NCBI RefSeq assembly: GCF_000518265.1
Contig: NZ_JADG01000016.1
Location: forward strand, 124,001-188,000
DNA from: Actinomadura oligospora ATCC 43269
GTDB taxonomy: Bacteria; Actinomycetota; Actinomycetes; Streptosporangiales; Streptosporangiaceae
Reading direction: 5' to 3'
DNA length: 64,000 nt
This document shows positions 35,745-42,420 of this stretch, in pieces. The notes below the pieces were generated by a model. That model made no database searches. It was given only the letters and a program-made list of their open reading frames with translations, and was not told where the DNA came from. Numbering within the stretch: position 1 is the stretch's first letter; every line of letters starts with the position of its first letter. Both the position numbers and the translations under genes were made by a program.

Positions 35745-36104
35745 ATGAACACCTACGACGAGTTCCAGCGCGCTCAGATGTTCTTCGACGCGCGGGACTA
35801 CATCTCGGCGTCGCGCATCCTGGCCCCGGTCGCCGAGGCCGAGCCCGGCAACGGCTCCGTCGCCGAGCTGCTCGCCCGCGCGTACTTCCACAGCGCCCAG
35901 CTCGGCCGCGCCGAGGACGCCTTCCGCCGCCTGCTCGAGATCGCCCCGGGCAACGGCTGGGCGTACGAGGCCATGGCCCGCACGCTGGAGCGCCGCAACC
36001 GCTCCGACGAGGCGGCCCGCTACCGCAAGCTGGCCACCGCGATGGGCGTCACCCCGTCCGAGGAGATCCAGGTCTCGGTGACCGCCGCGAACCTCGCTGA
36101 CTGA
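35745..36104 (+). CDS. Tetratricopeptide-repeat protein
   Basis: 119 aa, GGGAGGG before the ATG. About three TPR-like helical hairpins: RDYISASRILAPVAEAEPGN, VAELLARAYFHSAQLGRAED and WAYEAMARTLERRNRSDEAARY. Cytoplasmic adaptor, partner unknown. Monocistronic, bounded by a palindrome upstream and a strong terminator downstream. Confidence 0.9.
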   Translation: MNTYDEFQRAQMFFDARDYISASRILAPVAEAEPGNGSVAELLARAYFHSAQLGRAEDAFRRLLEIAPGNGWAYEAMARTLERRNRSDEAARYRKLATAMGVTPSEEIQVSVTAANLAD

Positions 36105-36120
36105 CGAACAACCCCCTCTG

Positions 36121-36150
36121 AAGGCCCGTCCCGCCCGGGACGGGCCTTTT
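36121..36150. terminator. Bidirectional-looking terminator after the TPR gene
   Basis: A 12-bp stem (36121-36132 with 36137-36148), loop GCCC, followed by TTTTCAGCTTTT on the plus strand. It also lies just past the stop of the convergent reductase gene at 36150, so may serve both. Confidence 0.85.
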
Positions 36151-36740
36151 CAGCTTTTCGCGAGCACGTACGTCCCCACGAAGACGCCGTTCCCGGTGGT
36201 GACCGAGTCGACGAGGTCGAACGCGGTCAGTTCGTCCCCGTCCTCCGCGAACAGCCGCACGCCCGAACCCAGCAGGATCGGGTGGATCATCAGCACCATC
36301 TCGTCCACGAGCCTGTCCCGCAGCAGCGACCGGACGAGCGCCCCGCTACCGAAGATCACCAGGTTCTCGTCCCGCTGCATCTTCAGCTCGGCGACCGCCT
36401 CGCCCGCGTCGCCGTCGAGCAGCGTCGAGCCGGCCCACGGCAGCGGATCCGTCATCGTCGTCGACACGACGTACTTCTGGACGCGGTTGAACGCGTCCGT
36501 GACCGGGTTCGGCGGCTGCTTGGGCCAGTAGTCCCAGAACCGCGCGTAGGTCACCCGCCCCACGAGCAGCGACCAAGTGTCCGACATCCGCGCCCCCATG
36601 GCCCGCTGCATAGCCGGATCCTGCCGCTCAGCCGCCCACCCCCCATGCCGAAACCCACCCCGAGGATCCTCATCCGCATGCCCCGGAGCCTGCATCACCC
36701 CGTCCAACGTCAAATGCTCCATCGCAACAACCTTGCCCAT
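36150..36740 (-). CDS. RibD/dihydrofolate-reductase-fold protein
   Basis: 196 aa from ATG 36740 (AAAGGGG upstream). N terminus GKVVAMEHLTLDGVMQAPG is the typical DHFR/RibD C-domain start found in many actinobacterial reductases. VIFGSGALVRSLL and IHPILLGSGVRLF are the conserved NADPH-site and terminal motifs. Probably a small NADPH-dependent reductase; the substrate cannot be told from sequence. Confidence 0.9.
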   Translation of the reverse strand: MGKVVAMEHLTLDGVMQAPGHADEDPRGGFRHGGWAAERQDPAMQRAMGARMSDTWSLLVGRVTYARFWDYWPKQPPNPVTDAFNRVQKYVVSTTMTDPLPWAGSTLLDGDAGEAVAELKMQRDENLVIFGSGALVRSLLRDRLVDEMVLMIHPILLGSGVRLFAEDGDELTAFDLVDSVTTGNGVFVGTYVLAKS

Positions 36741-37049
36741 CCCCAACCCCTTTCCGTCGCTCCCCCGGAGCGTCCAGACCTCGAAAGAGCATCGCGACCA
36801 GCCCATCACGCGAACCCCCGGATGCCTGCCCGTTCGGATTGCCCGCAACCGCCGAGCATGTCCCTGGCTGCTGCGGCGCTTGTGTCGCACGGTCTGGCCA
36901 TCTCCGTGGGTGCCCTTCCTCTGAGTGACCTTCCCGGGACGGGTGCAGAGGTTATTTGATTCCGATCACGGCCCGGATGATTCCCGTGTTGAAATATAGG
37001 CGCAATTTTAGAGTCGCCCCCGGGAGGGGGTTGGGAGAAAGGGGGATAA
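36741..37049. other. Intergenic promoter region of the toxin-like gene
   Basis: No gene is seen. The first 200 bases are C-rich; from about 36950 base composition shifts to much lower GC (TTGAAATATAGG, CAATTTTAGAG), unlike the surrounding DNA. It ends with a hairpin-capable CGCCCCCGGGAGGGGG and the strong ribosome-binding site AAAGGGGG before ATG 37050. The low-GC tract marks the left edge of the accessory island. Confidence 0.5.
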
Positions 37050-37436
37050 ATGGACAGGTGGAGGGTTTGCTGGAGAATTTGTGAAAAGGTGATTCCTGTC
37101 CATAGAATTGCCGATTTCGCTGTTCGGGGTACGATGGCGGTCCTGCTGACTCTCGGCGGTCTGCTCGGCGGAATCGATCAGGCCCACGCGGTGGCCGTCG
37201 AGCAGCCCACGCGGGTCGCGGGCTGCGGTGGGACCAGCGCTGGCAACGGCTGGGACGCGGCCGAAGGTGACTTTCTGACCGCTGACGAGTTCATCTCGTG
37301 CTACCGCAAGGCCTCGATCCGGAGAGTCTTCCCTTCGCAGTTCCTCTCCTGGACCATTGGAGACATCCGCAGCGACAAGTCCGCTGCAGGAAAGCGCGCT
37401 TGGAAGCTGCTCAACGACAACCGCTTCAAGAAGTAG
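37050..37436 (+). CDS. Small secreted protein with polymorphic-toxin-like C terminus
   Basis: 128 aa, AAAGGGGG before the ATG. A long basic N region is followed by a hydrophobic stretch (MAVLLTLGGLLGGIDQAHA) ending in an AHA-type signal peptidase site. The mature part of about 80 residues ends FLSWTIGDIRSDKSAAG then KRAWKLLNDNRFKK. From memory this resembles the terminal 50-60 residues of some polymorphic toxin domains, which finish with A.KLL.D.RF.K after a P..FL..T...I pattern. Two Cys remain (GCGG and SCYRK). The next gene, 90 bases downstream, could be the immunity partner. Function is inferred, not shown. Confidence 0.7.
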   Translation: MDRWRVCWRICEKVIPVHRIADFAVRGTMAVLLTLGGLLGGIDQAHAVAVEQPTRVAGCGGTSAGNGWDAAEGDFLTADEFISCYRKASIRRVFPSQFLSWTIGDIRSDKSAAGKRAWKLLNDNRFKK

Positions 37437-37526
37437 TCAATCAACCGCGTGCGGCGGGCCGCTTGGGTGGTGAGGCTTCGAGCGGCCCGCCGGGGATTCA
37501 GCCGCTGAACCCTTGAGGAGACCTAG

Positions 37527-37868
37527 GTGAGTACATCCGGCAATCGCCCTTTTGTCGTCGTCCGGCTGTTTGAGGCGACGTCGGACGTGGATTCTACCTT
37601 CCGCATGTTCAGCGAGGACTTCGCCCTGATCTATGCCTCCTCGGTGGAGGGCGCACGGTCGGCGGTCGAGCGGGCCGGACGGGAACCGGAGGCCCAGTAT
37701 CGGAACGCGGTCGGTGAGCAGATCACCTGGAGTCTCAAGCGCATCGTCGACATCGCTCCCGTCCTCGATGAGGACCTCTCTCGCGACGCCGACCTCTACA
37801 GCAGAACCTTCGACCGGCTCGAACCCTACGACGAGATCACCGCCCCCGACTCGGCGGCCACAGACTGA
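37527..37868 (+). CDS. DUF4288-like protein, candidate immunity partner
   Basis: 113 aa from GTG 37527, with GAGGAGA upstream. Alpha/beta small domain: RPFVVVRLFEATSDVD, SSVEGARSAVERAGREP, YRNAVGEQITWSLKRIVDI and ADLYSRTFDRLEPY follow the layout I associate with DUF4288, including the GE..TW core. Strongly acidic near the C terminus. Placed directly after a small secreted toxin-like gene on the same strand, as an immunity gene would be; however it lacks a signal peptide, so a secreted toxin would have to be met inside the cell. Confidence 0.65.
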   Translation: MSTSGNRPFVVVRLFEATSDVDSTFRMFSEDFALIYASSVEGARSAVERAGREPEAQYRNAVGEQITWSLKRIVDIAPVLDEDLSRDADLYSRTFDRLEPYDEITAPDSAATD

Positions 37869-37968
37869 CCACCGTCGCACCGCCTGACGAGCGGAGCCCC
37901 GTGCCTGGGCCACGGAACGCCCGCCCGACACCTTCGGGCGAGCGTTCCTTAGCCTGCCCAGACCGGCG

Positions 37969-38664
37969 TCAGCCGCCGAAGAGATCACCGACGGCCACGG
38001 CTTCCGCCGCTCGTGCCAGCCATTTCCGCAGGACGGCCGGATCGTCGCACTGGGCGATCCGCGCGACCGCATCGTCCGGGACCTCGACGTCGTGGTTGTC
38101 CAGCGTCATGAGGATGACCACGGCGAGCCCGCCGACCCTCCCAGCGACCTTGAAGGGGTTGCCGGGCAGGTCGTCCGCCTCCGTGACCTTCGGCCAAGCG
38201 TCACGGAAGACGTCCGTCAGATCCGTCGCCACGAGCGCCCGCGCCATCCATACCTTGAAGGTGATCACGTCGGTGGTCGCCTGGAGGCTCTGCAGCGCGT
38301 TCGTGCGGTGTCGCGTGGCTACCTCGCGCTCGTTGAGGACGGTCTCGATGGCCTCTCTCCACCCGGCGGCGAGGCCGAGCGAGTAGCCCGGATGGCCGTC
38401 ACCAGGAAAGCTCACACCGCAGTCTTCCGTGATCGCCTCCGAGGGAGGCGATCCTCGCGTGCTCCTCCAGTACTCGGAGAACGCCTGGGCCATGACCCTG
38501 GTGACGGTCTCCTCCGGGAGCTCGAAGCGCCTCGCCCGCAAGATGAAGAGCAGGCTTTCGGCCCCTCCCATGGCCGTGCCCGCCGAGTAGCCGTCGTGGT
38601 GTGACCGGACGAGGTCCTGGACGCTTGAGGTGCTCCTCGTTCGGTAAGGGGCCGCGTCAGCCAT
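37969..38664 (-). CDS. Hypothetical protein resembling the C-terminal tail of Rpn-family nucleases
   Basis: 231 aa. The start codon overlaps the end of a 35-aa micro-ORF by eight bases. Two stretches (ESLLFILRARRFELPEETV and LDNHDVEVPDDAVARIAQ) share an L..L..R...VP......I pattern, and the end LRKWLARAAEAVAVGDLFG resembles the helical tail of Rpn/PD-(D/E)XK transposase-like proteins, but no nuclease domain is present. Last gene of a four-gene leftward operon. Role unknown. Confidence 0.65.
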   Translation of the reverse strand: MADAAPYRTRSTSSVQDLVRSHHDGYSAGTAMGGAESLLFILRARRFELPEETVTRVMAQAFSEYWRSTRGSPPSEAITEDCGVSFPGDGHPGYSLGLAAGWREAIETVLNEREVATRHRTNALQSLQATTDVITFKVWMARALVATDLTDVFRDAWPKVTEADDLPGNPFKVAGRVGGLAVVILMTLDNHDVEVPDDAVARIAQCDDPAVLRKWLARAAEAVAVGDLFGG

Positions 38665-38764
38665 GGTTGCTCCGCTCGCGGAGGCCCTGGAAGATCTCGT
38701 CCACCGAGGCCGACGCGGCGATCAGCGGCTCGAACACGTCCTTGAACTGGTCGGTGAGGGCCAT
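38657..38764 (-). CDS. 35-aa micro-ORF coupled to the Rpn-tail-like gene
   Basis: ATG 38764 has GGAGA five bases upstream, starts 13 bases after the preceding stop and its stop overlaps the next start (ATGGCTGA), so it sits exactly as a translated gene in an operon would. The peptide is acidic-amphipathic, begins MALTDQFKDVFEPLI and ends ERSNHG. It may be a real small protein or a coupling leader peptide. Too short for family assignment. Confidence 0.55.
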   Translation of the reverse strand: MALTDQFKDVFEPLIAASASVDEIFQGLRERSNHG

Positions 38765-38777
38765 GAGGGTCTCCAGT

Positions 38778-39128
38778 TCACTGTTCGGGGGGCGTGGCCC
38801 GTGCGGGATGGCTGGGGCCGATCCAGTAGGTGAGGATGGCGGTGAGCTGGTCGACGGCCAGGTCGGGGCGGCGGTGGGACGCGAGGCAGTCGCCGCTGGA
38901 CGAGCGGTAGTACCAGCCGTGCCGTCCCCTCAGGAGAAGGACGCTCTCCCCGAGCTGCGGGGACGTCGCCGAGCGGACGTGCAGGAGCGGGATGCGCGCG
39001 TCGTAGCGGGTGTCTACGACCCAGCCCGCTTGGAGGAGAAGCCTGCGGATGCGGTTCAGCCGGTGCTTCATCCACCGGCGGCGGAGCCTTCCGGGGGACG
39101 GCAAGGGGCGGGCGATCACAGCGACCAC
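38778..39128 (-). CDS. Small basic protein of unknown function
   Basis: 116 aa from GTG 39128, overlapping the previous gene by 13 bases. N-terminal half is strongly basic (GRLRRRWMKHRLNRIRRLL), C-terminal half has an alpha/beta look with an aromatic core (LLLRGRHGWYYRSSSGD). Similar short proteins often accompany XRE/DUF397 loci in actinomycetes; function unknown. Confidence 0.6.
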   Translation of the reverse strand: MVAVIARPLPSPGRLRRRWMKHRLNRIRRLLLQAGWVVDTRYDARIPLLHVRSATSPQLGESVLLLRGRHGWYYRSSSGDCLASHRRPDLAVDQLTAILTYWIGPSHPARATPPEQ

Positions 39129-39349
39129 CGACTCCGCGCGCGACGGCGCTCCTGGGCCAGCTCGTCCCAGAGATCGTCGGCGGAGCTGCGGATGATGGTC
39201 GGGTCGATGCCTTCGTCCGGGTCATGGAGGGTGGCGCACCAGTCGCCGGGCGCGCCGTCCCCACGTCGGGCCCGCCAAATGCGGTGACCTGCGTATTCGC
39301 GGCGCAGCGCGTCCAACGCCTGCTCGTCGGTGACGGTTCGGGTGTTCAT
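39116..39349 (-). CDS. Small Trp-rich hypothetical protein, first gene of leftward operon
   Basis: 77 aa; AAGGGCGAT precedes the ATG. Sequence IWRARRGDGAPGDWCATLHD then DLWDELAQE suggests a short alpha/beta domain that is common as a stand-alone hypothetical in actinomycetes. Divergent from the XRE regulator across 142 bases containing a palindrome, so it is probably regulated by it. Confidence 0.65.
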   Translation of the reverse strand: MNTRTVTDEQALDALRREYAGHRIWRARRGDGAPGDWCATLHDPDEGIDPTIIRSSADDLWDELAQERRRARSRWSL

Positions 39350-39369
39350 ATCGCCCTTGTCTGTCGTGC

Positions 39370-39383
39370 GTGATGTGCATCAC
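39370..39383. promoter_or_regulatory. Palindromic operator between XRE gene and small-protein operon
   Basis: GTGATG-TG-CATCAC: perfect 6-bp arms. It overlaps a -35-like TCACAA (39380-39385) that stands 17 bases before TACTCT (39403-39408), a fair rightward promoter for the XRE gene. It is also 21 bases from the start of the leftward operon. Good candidate target of the XRE protein. Confidence 0.6.
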
Positions 39384-39491
39384 AAAGCCTTCCGTGTTCA
39401 GCTACTCTCAGCCACAGACCGCAACGGACCGCGATGGGACCGAGTTCGGAGCGGTGGCGATCCGCGCACCCGACCCCCAGAGGGAGACGCG

Positions 39492-40313
39492 ATGACTGCG
39501 AGCAAGGAGCCGTACGAGGGACGAGCCATCCGGGCCTTCGCCGGAGATCTGACCGCGTGGAGGGTGCAGCGCGGGCTAAACAAAGTGGAGTTGGCCGAGC
39601 GGCTCGGCTACGACGCCTCACTCATCGGCCAGATCGAGGCATGCAAGAACATCCCCTCGCAGAAGTTCGCGGAGGACTGCGACACCTTCTTCTCGTGCGC
39701 TGGGTCCTTCGCCCGCCGCTGGGACCAGATTGAGGAGGAGCGTGCGTTGCATCTGTTGCCCCCTGGATTCACGGACTACATGCAGCGTGAGGCCAGTGCG
39801 ACCAAGCTCTACCTCTTCGAGCAGAATGTCATCACGGGGATCTTTCAGACCCCCGAATATGCTCAGGCGCTCCTGAGTATCGGCCGCACGCAGGAGGAGG
39901 CGGAACCGCTGGTGGCCAAGCGGATGGCGCGGCAGCAGCTCCTCACGCGCGATCGTCCGCCAAGGATCGTCGTGGTCTTTGATGAGGGAGCCATCAGGCG
40001 GATGGTCGGGGGGCGTGAGGTGATGCGCCAGCAGTACAGACGTCTCATCGAGATTGCCAAGATGCCCAACGTCACGCTCCATATCATCCCGAGGGAGAAG
40101 GGGGCACATGCGGGTCTTGCTGGTGCTTTCTTCATCCTCGGCTTCGAAAAAGGGCCCGATGTCGTCTACACGGAAGGACATGTCGGCGGGTACATGACCG
40201 AGCACCGACCCGTTGTACAGGAGTACCAAGTACGCTACGACTTGATCAGGGGTGCGGCGTTGTCCGCTGATGAGACCCTGAAGCTCCTGTATGCGGCATT
40301 GGAGAATCTGTGA
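39492..40313 (+). CDS. XRE-family regulator with DUF5753 (Scr1-type)
   Basis: 273 aa from ATG 39492 (AGGGAGA upstream). N-terminal HTH: LTAWRVQRGLNKVELAERLG then DASLIGQIEACKN. The rest is the DUF5753 ligand-binding-like domain: YLFEQNVITGIFQTPEYAQA, MARQQLLTRDRPPRIVVVF and NVTLHIIPREKGAHAGLAG. Such regulators pair with a DUF397 protein, here overlapping the stop (GTGA). In Streptomyces these pairs control development and secondary metabolism and behave like toxin-antitoxin-like switches. Confidence 0.95.
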   Translation: MTASKEPYEGRAIRAFAGDLTAWRVQRGLNKVELAERLGYDASLIGQIEACKNIPSQKFAEDCDTFFSCAGSFARRWDQIEEERALHLLPPGFTDYMQREASATKLYLFEQNVITGIFQTPEYAQALLSIGRTQEEAEPLVAKRMARQQLLTRDRPPRIVVVFDEGAIRRMVGGREVMRQQYRRLIEIAKMPNVTLHIIPREKGAHAGLAGAFFILGFEKGPDVVYTEGHVGGYMTEHRPVVQEYQVRYDLIRGAALSADETLKLLYAALENL

Positions 40314-40627
40314 ACACTCCAGACTGGGCAGTCGCTCGGTGGCGCAAGAGCAGTCGTAGCACTGATACGGGTGGTGCGTGTATCGAAGTCGCGGACATCA
40401 CGTGGCGAACGAGTTCCCACAGCGGCAGTACCGGTGGTCAGTGCATCGAGGTGGGCGACGTGGCCTGGCAGAAGAGCAGCCACAGCGGCGACACCGGCGG
40501 TGCGTGCGTTGAGGTTGGGGTTGTTGCGCCTGTGGTGGCGGTGCGGGATTCCAAGGATCCTGATGGGCCCAAGTTGCGCCTGAGTGCTGTCGCTTGGAAG
40601 GGGCTGCTCGCCCGCGCCGGACGGTGA
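40310..40627 (+). CDS. DUF397 protein with three internal motif copies
   Basis: 105 aa, about twice the usual length of about 60. GTG overlaps the stop of the XRE gene, so they are co-translated. The DUF397 core W[RQ]KSS.S..TGG.C[IV]EV appears three times: WRKSSRSTDTGGACIEV, WRTSSHSGSTGGQCIEV and WQKSSHSGDTGGACVEV, then the single normal end VAVRDSKDPDGPKLRLS. The N-terminal unit is therefore triplicated. It is expected to bind the XRE partner; extra copies could change stoichiometry. Confidence 0.95.
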   Translation: MNTPDWAVARWRKSSRSTDTGGACIEVADITWRTSSHSGSTGGQCIEVGDVAWQKSSHSGDTGGACVEVGVVAPVVAVRDSKDPDGPKLRLSAVAWKGLLARAGR

Positions 40628-40835
40628 TGTAACCCCTCGGCTTATCTCTCGGTGGGCGCTGCCGCGCTCATGCTGCTCTTAATGTGCGGCGGCGCGGCGC
40701 CATCGATTGGCAGGGCCAGTTTGCTATGGGGTGCGTCAGCCGGAGTGGAATGCGCCACCCAGTGAGCTTCCAGTTCATCAGGGCGGCACGTCCGCGATCG
40801 TCTCCCCGAGCCGCTGCCCGAGCATCGGAGGTGCT

Positions 40836-41153
40836 GTGAACACCGCAGACTGGTCGACTGCTTCCTGGCGTAAGAGCAGCTTCAGTGGCAACACCGGTGG
40901 TGCCTGCATCGAAGTTGCTGACATCGCGTGGCGGACGAGTTCCTACAGTGGCGGTACCGGCGGAAACTGCGTCGAGGTCGGGGACCTGACCTGGCGGAAG
41001 AGCAGCCGCAGCACGAACACGGGTGGCAACTGTGTTGAGGTGGGAGCCGCTGCGGCTGTTGTGGCGGTGCGGGACTCCAAGGATCCTGATGGGCCCAAGT
41101 TGCTGCTGAGCGCCGCTGCCTGGACGGGCCTGCTCGACCGCGCCGGACGGTGA
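40836..41153 (+). CDS. Second DUF397 protein with three internal motif copies
   Basis: 105 aa from GTG 40836, CGGAGG upstream. Same length and plan as the first: WRKSSFSGNTGGACIEV, WRTSSYSGGTGGNCVEV, WRKSSRSTNTGGNCVEV, then VAVRDSKDPDGPKLLLS. The two genes are clear tandem duplicates, made after the internal triplication. The 208-base gap from 40628 has no gene; it carries no second XRE partner, so this copy may share or compete for the single regulator. Confidence 0.95.
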   Translation: MNTADWSTASWRKSSFSGNTGGACIEVADIAWRTSSYSGGTGGNCVEVGDLTWRKSSRSTNTGGNCVEVGAAAAVVAVRDSKDPDGPKLLLSAAAWTGLLDRAGR

Positions 41154-41304
41154 ATTAGGCCGCTTCGGTTCATTTTCCTGGTCAACCGAAGTTTCATCTG
41201 GAGCGTCATTCATCAGGGGATCTCGGCCTGTTGGCGAGGTTTGCCTTGAGGTCTGTGTTAGGCGGCGTGGATGCTGCCTGTGCTCTTGATGGGGTGTTCT
41301 GGTT

Positions 41305-42393
41305 ATGGAATTTCTGCGGGACGTGATCTACAGGCAGCTGACGGCGGATATCGCCTGCCCGTGTGGTTATCCGGTTACTCATCTGTCTGACGATCTCGTT
41401 CGTCTTGCTGGGGCGGAGGGTTCTACCCGGCACGCGGACGCCTTCGAAGGGCATGTGTTCGAGGGCGAGGTGTTGTGCGAACCGGCGCTTCCTCTGGTGG
41501 AAATCTGCTTGGCCGCGCTGACGCAGGAGCTTTCCGCGGCCTCCCGTGAGGCGTTCACCCGCATACTTCTCCGCATCGTTTCGGCCTCGGGGCAGGGGGT
41601 GGGGGCTGTTGGTGGTGAGCGGAACATCGTTCAGGAGTGTCTGGAGGCTGTGAGGCGGGGGACCTGGCTGTTCTATGCGGAAGTGTTCAACTGTCGCGCT
41701 CCGGGTGCTTCGGCCTTGTCCTTCATGATCCTTGAAAAGCTGGGCGAAGATCCGGCTTTGCTGGGTGCCGCTTATCGGGTTGCTCAACCCGCGTTGCGCA
41801 GCACCCCTCCGGATCATGCTGGCGGGTCGCTGGACGCCGTCGGGGAACAATGGGGGGCGAAGGACTTTCTGCGGGACGAGATCGCGCGTCAACTGCCGGA
41901 GGGCGTCGCGTGTCCGTGCGGGGAGTCGGTCTCCCACCTGGGGGACGACCTCCTCTACCTGGCCGAAGCCGGGAACGGATCGCCGCGCGTCAACGGCTTC
42001 GAGGGGCATGTTTTCAACGGCGAGTTTCTGTATAAGATCGCGCTTCCCGTTGCCAAGATATGCATGGCCGCGCTCACGCAGAGGCTGGCAGCCGAATCCC
42101 GTATGACCTTCATCAAGCTTCTGGACTGGATTGTGTCCGGCGATCCGGGACTGGATGTTCCGGCGGGTCGTGATTTCATCCAGGAAATAAAAGAAGTGGT
42201 GGAGCAGGCGAGGTGGATGCTCTATGCCGAGGTCTTCAACGGAGCTACGTCTGGTGCCTCTGGTTATGCGTTCATGATTCTTCAGGAGTTGGGAGACGAT
42301 CCCGATCGTCTGCGGTCCGCCTATCAGGCGGCCTACTCCACTGTGGAATGGGTGCGGTTGGACAGCAGTGATGAGATGGGGGATGACGCGTGA
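41305..42393 (+). CDS. Unknown protein with two tandem CPCG domains
   Basis: 362 aa, weak ribosome-binding site. Residues about 1-165 and 190-345 are copies of one another: FLRDVIYRQLTADIACPCG / FLRDEIARQLPEGVACPCG, VTHLSDDLVRLA / VSHLGDDLLYLA, FEGHVFEGEVL / FEGHVFNGEFL, EICLAALTQEL / KICMAALTQRL and WLFYAEVFN / WMLYAEVFN. The domain (about 160 residues) is mostly helical, with a CPCG pair and a conserved HVF.GE. No signal peptide or TM helix. No family is recognised. Lies after the DUF397 pair and convergent with the thioredoxin fusion. Confidence 0.8.
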   Translation: MEFLRDVIYRQLTADIACPCGYPVTHLSDDLVRLAGAEGSTRHADAFEGHVFEGEVLCEPALPLVEICLAALTQELSAASREAFTRILLRIVSASGQGVGAVGGERNIVQECLEAVRRGTWLFYAEVFNCRAPGASALSFMILEKLGEDPALLGAAYRVAQPALRSTPPDHAGGSLDAVGEQWGAKDFLRDEIARQLPEGVACPCGESVSHLGDDLLYLAEAGNGSPRVNGFEGHVFNGEFLYKIALPVAKICMAALTQRLAAESRMTFIKLLDWIVSGDPGLDVPAGRDFIQEIKEVVEQARWMLYAEVFNGATSGASGYAFMILQELGDDPDRLRSAYQAAYSTVEWVRLDSSDEMGDDA

Positions 42394-42420
42394 CCGAGGG
42401 CCGCTGAAATACTCGGCCGG

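Noticed and set aside
40628..40835. A longer N-terminal extension of the second DUF397 gene from 40707
   Set aside because: The frame is open but GTG 40836 has CGGAGG upstream and gives a protein equal in length to its paralogue.
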